From positions 62,001-126,000 of the forward strand of contig NZ_FWFY01000011.1 of the NCBI RefSeq assembly GCF_900172345.1: a DNA stretch of 64,000 nt, in the 5' to 3' direction. This document shows positions 1 to 8,227 of the stretch, piece after piece (the first letter of the stretch is position 1; each line of letters begins with the position of its first letter). The DNA is from Limimaricola soesokkakensis. GTDB taxonomy: Bacteria; Pseudomonadota; Alphaproteobacteria; Rhodobacterales; Rhodobacteraceae. The position numbers and the translations under genes are program-made. The notes below the pieces were generated by a model. The model worked only from the letters and a program-made list of their open reading frames with translations. It searched no databases and had not been told where the DNA came from.

Positions 1-557
1 GGCGACCATTGCTGCGCAATCTCGCGCAACGCCCGTTCCCGGGGCCGCTCGTTCAGCCCCAGCAGGTGCCGCGCTCCCTCCTGCAGGGCCAAGTCGCCCG
101 GCGCAAAGACATCGGCCCGACCCAGCGCGAACATCGCATAGATCTCCGCGGTCCAGACGCCGATGCCGGTCACGGCGGTGAGAGTCGAGACGACCTCCTC
201 CGTGGGGGCCGTGCGGAGCGCATCGAAATCGATGCCCGAAGCGGCCAGGGCCCGCAGGTAGCGCATCTTCTGCCGCGACAGCCCGCAGCCGCGCAGCGTC
301 TCCTCGTCGGCGGCGGCGATGGTTTCAGGCCGCAGCAGGTCCGCCGCTTCGAGCCGCCCCCGGATCGCCCGCGCCGAGGCGGTCGAGACCTGCTGGCTGA
401 CGATGGCCGAGCAAAGCTGCGCGAAGCCGTCCGGCGTCCGACGCAGTGGCAGCGGCCCGGTGATCTCGAGCAATCGTCCAAAATGATCGGTGTTGGCGGC
501 GAGCCATGCCGCCCCTTCGGCCACGTGATCCTCGTGTGTAATTATGCGTTCGGTCAC
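1..557 (-). CDS. DNA-3-methyladenine glycosylase II (HhH-GPD family), 3' end outside window
   Basis: Base-excision repair enzyme that removes alkylated purines such as 3-methyladenine from DNA. Reading leftward from 557, about 185 residues are present and the C-terminus lies beyond the window edge. Visible signatures are SAIVSQQVS (start of the HhH-GPD fold), the helix-hairpin-helix stretch VTGIGVWTAEIY, and the segment APGDLALQ, whose Asp is the expected catalytic residue. The start is a GTG that overlaps the stop of cobK by three bases inside the string GTGA, so translation is probably coupled to cobK. Coupling a DNA-repair gene to a cobalamin gene looks accidental rather than functional. 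The family is clear; the exact subtype (AlkA or MAG-like) is not. Confidence 0.88.
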   Translation of the reverse strand, partial: MTERIITHEDHVAEGAAWLAANTDHFGRLLEITGPLPLRRTPDGFAQLCSAIVSQQVSTASARAIRGRLEAADLLRPETIAAADEETLRGCGLSRQKMRYLRALAASGIDFDALRTAPTEEVVSTLTAVTGIGVWTAEIYAMFALGRADVFAPGDLALQEGARHLLGLNERPRERALREIAQQWS

Positions 558-1285
558 AGCCCCTCCGCCCAGTTCAGCGCCTCTTCCACCGTCTCGACCA
601 CGAGCGCGCCCTCGGGCAGGCGCGGCCGGTCGAGAAGCACGACCCGAAGCCCGAGTGCACGCGCCGCTTCGAGCTTGGCCCGGCCGTCCTCTCCGCCCGA
701 ATTCTTGGTCGCCAGCACGTCCACGCCCAAGAGCGCGAAGAGTGCCGTTTCGTCCTCGACCGAGAATGGCGGTCGCGAAACCACCCAATCGCCGTTCTCA
801 TACGGGAACGGCCCCGGTGCCGGATCGATCCGGCGGCACAGAACCCGGCGGTCCTCGAGCCCGGTGAATGCCACCAGCCGCTGCGGCCCGGTGGCGAGGA
901 ACACCGTCGCACCGCGTGGCACATGCGCGGCCAGATCGGCCTCGCGCGCGATACGCGTCCAGTCATCGCCGGGCAGCGGCTGCCAGCCCGGCCTGCGAAG
1001 GATCAGGTGCGGCAGCCCGTCCTCCCGGCACAGGCGCGCGGTGCGCTCGGTGATCTCCTCGGCGAAGGGATGGGTCGCGTCGATCACCGCCGTGATGCCC
1101 TGCGCCGCCACGGTATCGCGAAAGCCCTGCGCGCCGCCGAAACCACCCGTCCGCAGCGGCACCCCCGGCTCCAGCGGCCGGCGGGTCCGCCCCGCCAGCG
1201 ACGCCAGAACCGGAATCGAGCGCGCAGCGAGACCCGCCGCGACCTCGCGCCCCTCCCGCGTTCCGGCGAGGACGAGGACCGTCAT
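554..1285 (-). CDS. cobK: Precorrin-6A reductase CobK/CbiJ
   Basis: Reduces the corrin macrocycle of precorrin-6A to precorrin-6B with NADPH, a cytosolic step of cobalamin synthesis. The 243-residue product has the family's usual length. It opens with a Rossmann-like VLVLAGTREGREVA segment (residues about 3-16) and carries DATHPFAEEIT near residue 69 and ATKNSGG near residue 195, both typical of CobK. Its ATG overlaps the cbiD stop as ATGA, and its stop overlaps the GTG of the glycosylase gene, so cbiD-cobK-glycosylase form one tightly coupled leftward chain. The neighbouring cobA and cobB genes on the other strand support the pathway assignment. Confidence 0.93.
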   Translation of the reverse strand: MTVLVLAGTREGREVAAGLAARSIPVLASLAGRTRRPLEPGVPLRTGGFGGAQGFRDTVAAQGITAVIDATHPFAEEITERTARLCREDGLPHLILRRPGWQPLPGDDWTRIAREADLAAHVPRGATVFLATGPQRLVAFTGLEDRRVLCRRIDPAPGPFPYENGDWVVSRPPFSVEDETALFALLGVDVLATKNSGGEDGRAKLEAARALGLRVVLLDRPRLPEGALVVETVEEALNWAEGL

Positions 1286-2331
1286 GCCGCCCGACCCAGA
1301 ACCGCACCGCCCCGGTCGATCACCACCACGTCGAAGGCGATAGGGCTGCCGTCAGCGGCAATTCCGAACCGCTCCGATAGCCGGGCCAGTGCCGCCTCGG
1401 CCACGCGCTGGCCAAGATCGGGCGCCAGGCGCGCCGCCTCCAAGGCCGTATTGGCCCCGGCGACTTCGGCCACACCGCTCAACGTCGCCAGCGCCGCGAA
1501 GTCGACTTGGCTGCGGGCGGAATGCAGATCGACCGCCCCTTGGGCGAGCTTGGTGATCTTGCCGATGCCGCCGCCGATCGTGACGCGGGGTACCGGATGC
1601 TTCGCGAGGTATTTCAGCAGCCCGCCGGCGAAGTCGCCCATGTCGAGCATCGCGTGATCGGGCAGGCCATGCAGCGCCTGCACCACCCGTTCGGAGGTCG
1701 CGCCGGTGCAGCCCGCCACGTGGTAAAGCCCCGCCGCGCGCGCCACGTCGACGCCGCGATGGATCGAGGCGATCCAGGCGGCACAGGAAAACGGCCGCAC
1801 GATGCCGGTCGTGCCGAGGATCGAGATGCCCCCCTTGATCCCCAGTCGCGGGTTCCAGGTCCTCTCGGCCAAGGCCGCCCCGCCGGGAACCGAGATAGTG
1901 ATCTCGACATCAGGCGCGCGGGCAAGATCGGCGGCGATTTCGGCCACCGCCTCCTCCATCATCGCGCGCGGCACCGGGTTGATCGCCGGCTCTCCGGGCG
2001 GCACCGGCAGGCCGGGCTTGGTCACCATGCCCACCCCCTCGCCCGCGCGGAAGCTCACTCCGCCCGCCGCTTCGCGCACCCGGGCCACGATCAGCGCGCC
2101 ATGCGTCACATCCGGATCGTCTCCGGCATCCTTGACGATCCCGGCCTCGGCCCAACCCGGTCCTTCGGCGCGATGCGCCACGGCGAAAACCGGCCTCTCG
2201 CCGCGCGGCAGGGTGATCGACACCGTCTCGGGCCAGTCACCGCCCCAGAGCCGCAGCAGCGCCGCCCGCGTCGCCGCGGTGGCGCAGGCGCCGGTGGTCC
2301 AGCCGCGGCGAAGAGGGGCAGGCGTACTCAT
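1282..2331 (-). CDS. cbiD: Cobalt-precorrin-5B C(1)-methyltransferase CbiD
   Basis: SAM-dependent methylation of C-1 of the corrin ring. The protein is 349 residues from the ATG at 2331, which gives an N-terminus (MSTPAPLRRGWTTGACA) that places the CbiD glycine/threonine motif RGWTTGACA at residues 9-17. The open frame continues far upstream, but that part lies opposite cobA and has no CbiD homology. Further family features are ILGTTGIVRPFS near the middle and the VTIGGGIGKITKLAQG stretch. CbiD is classically the anaerobic-route enzyme, while CobK/CobB naming follows the aerobic route. Mixed gene sets occur in alphaproteobacteria and the window does not show the remaining genes. Confidence 0.92.
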   Translation of the reverse strand: MSTPAPLRRGWTTGACATAATRAALLRLWGGDWPETVSITLPRGERPVFAVAHRAEGPGWAEAGIVKDAGDDPDVTHGALIVARVREAAGGVSFRAGEGVGMVTKPGLPVPPGEPAINPVPRAMMEEAVAEIAADLARAPDVEITISVPGGAALAERTWNPRLGIKGGISILGTTGIVRPFSCAAWIASIHRGVDVARAAGLYHVAGCTGATSERVVQALHGLPDHAMLDMGDFAGGLLKYLAKHPVPRVTIGGGIGKITKLAQGAVDLHSARSQVDFAALATLSGVAEVAGANTALEAARLAPDLGQRVAEAALARLSERFGIAADGSPIAFDVVVIDRGGAVLGRAA

Positions 2332-2415
2332 GCGCGCGACATTAGGCGCGCGGAAGGCAGGAGGAAAGCACGGCCGGGGCTTCCCTCGCGCCGGTCGCGG
2401 GGCAATAACGCTGAC

Positions 2416-3267
2416 ATGACCGACTCGATCTCCCTCCCCGCCCATCACTGGCCCATTCTCGAACCCGGCTGGGTCTGGCTCTGTGGCGCGGGTCCGGGCG
2501 ATCCGGGCCTTTTGACCCTGCACGCGCTCAACGCGCTGCGGCAGGCCGACGCCATCGTCTATGACGCGCTGGTCGACGAACGCATCCTCGACTGGGCGCC
2601 GGAGGCCGAAAAGATCTATGCCGGCAAGCGCGGGGGCAAACCCTCGGCCAAGCAGCGCGACATCTCGCTCAGGCTGGTCGAGCTGGCCCGCGCCGGACGG
2701 CGGGTGCTGCGGCTCAAGGGCGGCGACCCCTTCGTCTTCGGTCGTGGCGGCGAAGAGGCGCAGACGCTGGTGCAGCATGGGGTGCAACTGCGCATCATTC
2801 CCGGTATCAGCGCCGGTATCGGCGGGCTGGCCTATGCCGGCATTCCGGTGACGCATCGCGACGTGAACCAGTCGGTGACCTTCGTCACGGGGCACGACCA
2901 ATCCGGCTCTGCGCCCTCCTCGATCGATTGGGGCGCGATCTCGCGCGGCAGCCAAGTCATCGTGATCTACATGGGGATCAAGCATGCTGCGCAGATCGCG
3001 CAGGCGCTGTTGGGCGCCGGGCGCGACCCGGCCGAGCCCGTGGCGGTGGTGGCGGGCGCCACCACACCTTCGCAGAAGGTGCTCGAGACCCGGCTCGACC
3101 GGATGGCCGAGGACATCGCCCATACCCGGCTCGAACCCCCGGCCATCATCTGCATCGGCCGTGCCGCGCTGATGCGGCAGGTGCTCGACTGGCAGGGGCA
3201 GATCGCGGGCGAGGCGCCGCGCGACCTCGACCCGCTGGGGCGCGGACGGCCCGCCGAGCAGGGCTGA
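2416..3267 (+). CDS. cobA: Uroporphyrinogen-III C-methyltransferase (SUMT) CobA
   Basis: Adds methyl groups from SAM to C-2 and C-7 of uroporphyrinogen III, giving precorrin-2, the branch point to cobalamin and siroheme. The ATG at 2416 gives 283 residues, normal for stand-alone SUMT. Signatures are GAGPGDPGLLTLHALNAL (residues about 23-40), the tetrapyrrole methylase motif RLKGGDPFVFGRGGEE and the IYMGIKHA segment. There is no CysG-type dehydrogenase domain. An 84-base gap separates it from the divergent cbiD. No cobalamin riboswitch is recognisable in that gap. The stop overlaps the start of cobB by one base (TGATG). Confidence 0.95.
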   Translation: MTDSISLPAHHWPILEPGWVWLCGAGPGDPGLLTLHALNALRQADAIVYDALVDERILDWAPEAEKIYAGKRGGKPSAKQRDISLRLVELARAGRRVLRLKGGDPFVFGRGGEEAQTLVQHGVQLRIIPGISAGIGGLAYAGIPVTHRDVNQSVTFVTGHDQSGSAPSSIDWGAISRGSQVIVIYMGIKHAAQIAQALLGAGRDPAEPVAVVAGATTPSQKVLETRLDRMAEDIAHTRLEPPAIICIGRAALMRQVLDWQGQIAGEAPRDLDPLGRGRPAEQG

Positions 3268-4538
3268 TGCCCGGCCTGCTGATCGCCGCGCCGTCCTCCG
3301 GCTCGGGCAAGACCACGGTGACCCTCGGGCTGCTGCGGGCGCTGTCGCGGCGGGGTGTCGCGGTCAGAGGCGCGAAATCAGGGCCCGATTACATCGATCC
3401 GCGGTTTCACGAGGCGGCCTGCGGTGCGCAGTGCTTCAATCTCGATGCCTGGGCCATGGGCGAACAGCGGCTGCGCGCGCTGGCCGGCGACGATGAATTG
3501 CTGGTGGTCGAGGGCGCCATGGGGCTGTTCGATGGCGCGCCGCCGGATGGGCGCGGCGCCAGCGCTGATCTTGCGCGGCTCTTCGATCTGCCGGTGGCTC
3601 TCGTCGTCGACGCGGCGCGCATGGCGCAATCGGTGGCCCCGCTTGTGGCGGGCTTCGCGGGATTCGATCCTAGGCTGCGGATCGGCGGCGTGATCCTGAA
3701 CCGGGTGGGCTCCGCTCGACATGAGGCGATGCTGCGCAGAGCGCTGACACCGATCTCGGTGCCGGTGCTGGGCGCGCTGCCGCGTGATGCCGCCTTGGCG
3801 CATCCATCGCGACATCTGGGGCTCGTGCAGGCGCATGAGCGCCCCGATCTCGAGAGTTTCCTCGACATGGCGGCGGGGCTGGTCGAGCGGCATCTCGATA
3901 TTGATGCGCTGCTCGCGCTGTCCGAGACGGCCGCACCGCGCCCTCAGGTATCCGCCCCCTCCATGGCTCCGCCCGCGCAGCGCATCGCGGTGGCGCGGGA
4001 TGCAGCCTTCGCCTTTGCCTACCCGCATCTCCTTGAGGATTGGCGGGCCGCCGGAGCTGAGATCCTCCCTTTCTCGCCGCTCGCCGACGAAGCGGTGCCC
4101 GAGGCGGATCTCGTTATGTTGCCCGGTGGTTACCCGGAGCTTCACGCTGGCCGATTGGCGGCAGCCCAAAACTTCATGCAGAGTCTTCGCATCGCATCTT
4201 ACAATACTGATATTTATGGAGAATGCGGCGGCTACATGGTGCTTGGCCAGGGACTGACAGATGCCGAGGGTGCGGTGCACCGCATGGCCGGGCTGCTCGA
4301 TCTTTCAACTTCCTTCGCACAGCGGCGGCTGCATCTGGGGTACAGGAACGTCACAGCGGATCGAGGGCCATTCGCCGGCGATTGGTCGGCGCACGAATTT
4401 CACTACGCCACGACGCTTTCCGCGCGGGGCGATGCGCTCTTCATTGCCCGCGACGCCGAGGGAACGGCCCTGCCGCCGATGGGGCTGCGCGCAGGGCGGG
4501 TCTGTGGCTCCTTCGCGCATCTGATCGATCGCAGGTGA
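3267..4538 (+). CDS. cobB: Cobyrinate / hydrogenobyrinate a,c-diamide synthase
   Basis: ATP- and glutamine-dependent amidation of the a and c side chains of the corrin ring. The 423-residue protein has an N-terminal dethiobiotin-synthase-like ATPase domain with the P-loop SSGSGKTTV (residues about 9-17) and AKSGPDYIDPRFH. A C-terminal class I glutamine amidotransferase domain follows, with the nucleophile Cys in YGECGGYMVLG (about residue 320) and a downstream HEFHYAT. It starts inside the cobA stop. A short stretch encoding residues about 300-320 (bases 4171-4230) is about 43% GC by hand count, well below its surroundings, and reads ASYNTDIYGEC where homologues usually have small Ala/Gly/Pro residues. 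The reading frame stays intact. Confidence 0.93.
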   Translation: MPGLLIAAPSSGSGKTTVTLGLLRALSRRGVAVRGAKSGPDYIDPRFHEAACGAQCFNLDAWAMGEQRLRALAGDDELLVVEGAMGLFDGAPPDGRGASADLARLFDLPVALVVDAARMAQSVAPLVAGFAGFDPRLRIGGVILNRVGSARHEAMLRRALTPISVPVLGALPRDAALAHPSRHLGLVQAHERPDLESFLDMAAGLVERHLDIDALLALSETAAPRPQVSAPSMAPPAQRIAVARDAAFAFAYPHLLEDWRAAGAEILPFSPLADEAVPEADLVMLPGGYPELHAGRLAAAQNFMQSLRIASYNTDIYGECGGYMVLGQGLTDAEGAVHRMAGLLDLSTSFAQRRLHLGYRNVTADRGPFAGDWSAHEFHYATTLSARGDALFIARDAEGTALPPMGLRAGRVCGSFAHLIDRR

Positions 4539-4569
4539 CAGGAGCGGCGGTGACCGCTACCGGTAATGC

Positions 4570-5802
4570 ATGACAGACGCACCCATCACCGACGACCGCC
4601 GCGCCAAACGCAACACCGCGATCCTCGCCGCAGCGCAGGCGGTGTTGGGCGCGCAGATGCCGATCCTCTTCGTGATCGGCGGGCTGGTGGGGGCGGAGTT
4701 GTCGCCCAACCCCTGCCTCGCGACGCTGCCGATATCGCTGATCGTCTTCGGCTCGATGACCACTGCACCTTGGATTTCGCCACTGATGCAGCGACGCGGC
4801 CGTCGCGCGGGCTTCGTAATCGGCGGGCTTGCCGGTGCGCTTGGGGCGGCGCTAGGCGCGCTGGGCCTTCTGATGGGCTCCTTCGCGGTGCTGCTGCTCG
4901 GCTCCTACGTCACTGGCATCTACATGTCGGCGCAGGGCTTCTACCGCTTTGCCGCCGCTGATTCGGCCTCGGATAGCTTTCGGCCAAAGGCGATCTCCTG
5001 GGTCATGGCGGGCGGGCTTGGCGCCGCGATCATCGGTCCGCAACTCAACAAGGTCGTGCTCGACGCCCTCGCGGTACCGTTCCTGGGCAGCTACCTCGCG
5101 GTCGTGGCGCTCAACCTCGTGGGGCTTACCCTGTTCCTCGGGCTCGACCTGCCGCGCGGCACGACTTCGGACCCAACGGTCGCTCCGACCCCTGCCCGGT
5201 CCCGCCGGACTTTGCTACGCGAGCCCGGCATTCTGGTGGCGATCCTGTGCGGCATGATGGCGTTCGGCCTGATGAACCTCGTGATGACCTCGACGCCGCT
5301 GGCGGTGGTCGGCACGGGGCACGGGCGCGGCCACGCCAACGACATCGTCTCGGCCCATGTGCTGGCGATGTATCTCCCCTCCTTCTTCACGGGTCACCTG
5401 ATCGCCCGCTTCGGCGCGGCGAACGTCGTCGGGGCCGGGCTGGCGCTTCTCGGGCTTGCCGGGCTGACCGGTCTGGCCGGCACCGGCCTACCGATGTTCT
5501 ACGGTGACCTGATCCTGCTGGGGCTGGGCTGGAATTTCGGCTTCATCGGCGCGACGGCGATGCTGACCGCAGAGCACCGGCCCGAAGAGCGCGGACTGGT
5601 TCAGGGCCTCAACGACACGATGGTCTTCGGCTTCGTCACCTTCGCCTCGCTCTCCTCGGGCGGGCTGATGAACTGCTCGGGCGGGCTTCCCGCCCAAGGC
5701 TGGCTTTCGGTCAATACGGCGATGTTCCCGGGGCTGGCGCTGGCGGGCGGCGCGCTCGTCTGGCTGCGCTGGCGCCGCCGCGCGATCACCAGCGCCCCGT
5801 AA
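4570..5802 (+). CDS. Major facilitator superfamily transporter
   Basis: A 410-residue integral membrane protein, almost wholly hydrophobic with about twelve predicted membrane spans, of MFS type. The substrate is not recognisable. A short polar N-terminus (TDAPITDDRRAKRNT) precedes the first span. The segment MQRRGRRAGF between early spans resembles the MFS loop 2-3 motif. The gene begins 31 bases after cobB on the same strand, so it may be co-transcribed with the cobalamin genes. A role in moving a cobalamin precursor or metal is possible but rests only on position. Its last 17 bases overlap the end of the convergent gene. Confidence 0.85.
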   Translation: MTDAPITDDRRAKRNTAILAAAQAVLGAQMPILFVIGGLVGAELSPNPCLATLPISLIVFGSMTTAPWISPLMQRRGRRAGFVIGGLAGALGAALGALGLLMGSFAVLLLGSYVTGIYMSAQGFYRFAAADSASDSFRPKAISWVMAGGLGAAIIGPQLNKVVLDALAVPFLGSYLAVVALNLVGLTLFLGLDLPRGTTSDPTVAPTPARSRRTLLREPGILVAILCGMMAFGLMNLVMTSTPLAVVGTGHGRGHANDIVSAHVLAMYLPSFFTGHLIARFGAANVVGAGLALLGLAGLTGLAGTGLPMFYGDLILLGLGWNFGFIGATAMLTAEHRPEERGLVQGLNDTMVFGFVTFASLSSGGLMNCSGGLPAQGWLSVNTAMFPGLALAGGALVWLRWRRRAITSAP

Positions 5803-6556
5803 CCGCCTTCAACGCCAGCGCCGCCGCGCTTGCCGCAGGCCCGGGGACCAACGCGCCGCGGGCCGCGCGCCCGGGATCGGCCACCGCCCGCCGCAGGATG
5901 CCTTCGGCCTGCCATGCCGCGCGCAGCGCCGGGATCGCCGGTTTCGACAGGCGCGCCCCTCGGGCATCGCGCAGGGCGTCTAGTCCGCGCCGGGCGAATT
6001 GCGCCACTGCCTCGGGCCGCCCGTCGACAAGCGGACGCTTGCCGCGCTCCTCGAAGCCCGGGATCGCGACGAACCACAGCGCGACGCCGTGACCGAAACC
6101 CAAACGACGGATCGCGGCCTCTTCGTCAGCCTTCGCGCCCAGCGCCTTGGCCGAGAGCCACATCAGCGCGCCAGCCGTGGCGTCGAGATGCGCATCAAGC
6201 TCGGCCTGATTTTCGAACGGATCGGAATAGATGTCCCAGCGCCGGGCTGCGACCAGCCTGTCGAGCGCAGCCTCCGGCAGATCTGCCTCCCGCGCCACCT
6301 GCGCCAGAGGCGTCGCCACCTCATGCGCGCGCACCGGCCCGCCGCCCGCGATCTGCTCGACCACGTCACGCCACCATTGCAGCCGCATCTCGGCGATCAT
6401 CGGCTCCTTGGTCACGAAGGGCGCACGCGCCACCTCAAGGTTGAAGGCATAGAGCGGAAACAGCTTCTCGCGCGCAGCCGCGGGAGCGGCCATCGCGGCC
6501 CGAAAACGCTCAGGATCTCCGCGTTCGACCAGCCGCGCGCAGGCTTCCAGGCTCAT
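5786..6556 (-). CDS. Squalene/phytoene synthase family protein, NDUFAF6-like
   Basis: A 256-residue member of the trans-isoprenyl synthase fold. The segments LFPLYAFNLEVARAP, MRLQWWRDVVEQI and RRWDIYSDPF match the subfamily that includes the mitochondrial complex I assembly factor NDUFAF6, rather than catalytic phytoene synthases. I do not see the paired Asp-rich DxxxD motifs needed for prenyl-diphosphate chemistry, so enzymatic activity is doubtful. It lies 42 bases downstream of cimA on the same strand, and that gap contains a 26-base element also found upstream of the NDUFAF3-like gene at 44535-44888. The assignment to the fold is firm; a role in respiratory complex I assembly is inference from the eukaryotic homologue. 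Confidence 0.82.
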   Translation of the reverse strand: MSLEACARLVERGDPERFRAAMAAPAAAREKLFPLYAFNLEVARAPFVTKEPMIAEMRLQWWRDVVEQIAGGGPVRAHEVATPLAQVAREADLPEAALDRLVAARRWDIYSDPFENQAELDAHLDATAGALMWLSAKALGAKADEEAAIRRLGFGHGVALWFVAIPGFEERGKRPLVDGRPEAVAQFARRGLDALRDARGARLSKPAIPALRAAWQAEGILRRAVADPGRAARGALVPGPAASAAALALKAVTGRW

Positions 6557-6562
6557 GCGATC

Positions 6563-6588
6563 CCCCGTTCATCTTTCCTGAAATACGC
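6563..6588 (-). repeat. 26-base intergenic element, copy 1
   Basis: Reads GCGTATTT, two variable bases (CA here), then GGAAAGATGAACGGGG on the minus strand. It matches the element at 44899-44924 at 24 of 26 positions. It sits between the cimA stop and the start of the squalene/phytoene-synthase-like gene, and its G-rich end supplies the ribosome-binding region of that gene. Confidence 0.6.
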
Positions 6589-6598
6589 GCTCACGACC

Positions 6599-8227
6599 TC
6601 AGCGCCGCGCGACCGGCTCGGCCTTGTCGCGCACCAGCTTCCAGCGGATGGCGTCGACCAGCGCGTCGAAGCTGGCATCGACGATGTTGGCCGAGACGCC
6701 GACCGTGGACCAACGGTTGCCGTCGCCATCCTCGCTGTCGATGATGACGCGGGTGACCGCCTCGGTGCCGCCATCGGTGATGCGCACCTTGAAATCCACC
6801 AGATGCACGTCGTCGATCACCGATTGGTAGGGGCCGAGATCCTTGCCCAGCGCCCGGCTGAGCGCGTTGACCGGGCCGCGATCCGAACCGTCCGGCCCGG
6901 CGCTTTCCGACACGCTCATCACCTTCTCGCCGCCGATCTTCACCACGACGACCGCCTCCGAGAGCGACACCATCTTGCCGCGCTTGTTGCGGCGGCGCTC
7001 GACGGTCACGCGATAGCGCTTGACCTCGAAGAAGTCCGGCAGGCGCCCCAGCTCGTCCAGCGCCAGAAGCTCGAAGCTGGCCTGCGCGGTGTCGTAGGAA
7101 TAGCCGCGCGATTCCTGTTCCTTGATCCGGTCGAGGATGCGGGCCAGCGCCGGGTCGCCCTTTTCCACCTCGATGCCCGCCCGGGCGAGACGTTCGCGCA
7201 GGTTCGACTGCCCGGCCTGGTTCGACATCGGCACGATGCGGCTGTTGCCGACCAGCGAGGGTTCGACATGCTCATAGGTCGAGGGGTTCTTGGCGATGGC
7301 CGAGGCGTGCAGCCCCGCCTTGTGCGCGAAGGCCGAGGCGCCGACATAGGGCGCCTGTTTCATCGGCACGCGGTTGAGAATGTCGTCGAGGAGCCGCGAG
7401 GCGTGGCGCAGCCTTTTCAGCGCCTCGAAGCTCACCCCCGTCTCATAGGCCGAGGCGTAGGGCTCCTTGAGCAGCAGCGTCGGAATCAGCGTGGTCAGAT
7501 TGGCATTGCCGCAGCGCTCGCCAAGCCCGTTGAGCGTGCCCTGGATCTGCCGGGCCCCCGCTTCGACGGCGGCGAGCGAGCAGGCTACGGCTTGTCCGGT
7601 ATCGTCGTGGCAATGGATGCCGAGGTGATCTCCGGGGATGCCGGCCGCGATCACCTCTCGGGTGATGGCGGCGATCTCGTGCGGCATCGAGCCGCCATTG
7701 GTATCGCACAGCACGACCCAGCGGGCCCCGGCCTCGTAAGCGGCGCGGATCGCGGCGAGGCTGTAATCCGGGTTGGCCTTCCAGCCGTCGAAGAAATGCT
7801 CGGCGTCGAACAGCGCCTCGCGCCCCTGCGCCACGATATGGGCGATGGAGTCGCGGATATTGGCGAGGTTCTCGTCGAGCGTGATGCCGAGCGCCGTGGT
7901 GACGTGGAAATCATGCGCCTTGCCGACAATGCAGACCGACGGCGTGTTGGCGTTCAGCACCGCGGCCAGCACCTCGTCATTGGCGGCCGAGCGCCCGGCG
8001 CGCTTGGTCATACCAAAAGCGGTCATCGGCGCACGCGTCGCCGGGGCGGTCTCGAAGAACTCGCTGTCCGTGGGATTGGCGCCGGGCCAGCCGCCCTCGA
8101 TCTGGTCGATGCCGAGCGCGTCGAGCGCCTCGGCGATCTGGATCTTCTCGCGGGTCGAGAACTGGACGCCTTGGGTCTGCTGCCCGTCGCGCAGCGTCGT
8201 GTCGTAGAGATAGAGCCGGTCGGTCAC
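6599..8227 (-). CDS. cimA: (R)-citramalate synthase CimA
   Basis: Condenses pyruvate and acetyl-CoA to (R)-citramalate, the threonine-independent entry to isoleucine. The product is 542 residues from a GTG at 8227, the usual length for the CimA (TIGR00977-type) branch of the isopropylmalate/homocitrate synthase family. The N-terminal TIM barrel begins [16 protein letters not shown], carrying the metal-binding Arg-Asp pair, and has the metal-ligand motif [22 protein letters not shown] and the mid-protein [12 protein letters not shown] are also characteristic. The C-terminal third (residues about 400-540) is the LeuA-type regulatory domain. The start overlaps the cysS stop in GTGA, so cysS-cimA are translationally coupled. 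Confidence 0.93.
   Translation of the reverse strand: MTDRLYLYDTTLRDGQQTQGVQFSTREKIQIAEALDALGIDQIEGGWPGANPTDSEFFETAPATRAPMTAFGMTKRAGRSAANDEVLAAVLNANTPSVCIVGKAHDFHVTTALGITLDENLANIRDSIAHIVAQGREALFDAEHFFDGWKANPDYSLAAIRAAYEAGARWVVLCDTNGGSMPHEIAAITREVIAAGIPGDHLGIHCHDDTGQAVACSLAAVEAGARQIQGTLNGLGERCGNANLTTLIPTLLLKEPYASAYETGVSFEALKRLRHASRLLDDILNRVPMKQAPYVGASAFAHKAGLHASAIAKNPSTYEHVEPSLVGNSRIVPMSNQAGQSNLRERLARAGIEVEKGDPALARILDRIKEQESRGYSYDTAQASFELLALDELGRLPDFFEVKRYRVTVERRRNKRGKMVSLSEAVVVVKIGGEKVMSVSESAGPDGSDRGPVNALSRALGKDLGPYQSVIDDVHLVDFKVRITDGGTEAVTRVIIDSEDGDGNRWSTVGVSANIVDASFDALVDAIRWKLVRDKAEPVARR

Noticed and set aside
2332-2415. Possible cobalamin riboswitch between cbiD and cobA
   Set aside because: The gap is only 84 bases, far shorter than the roughly 200-base element, and I see no B12-box-like sequence.
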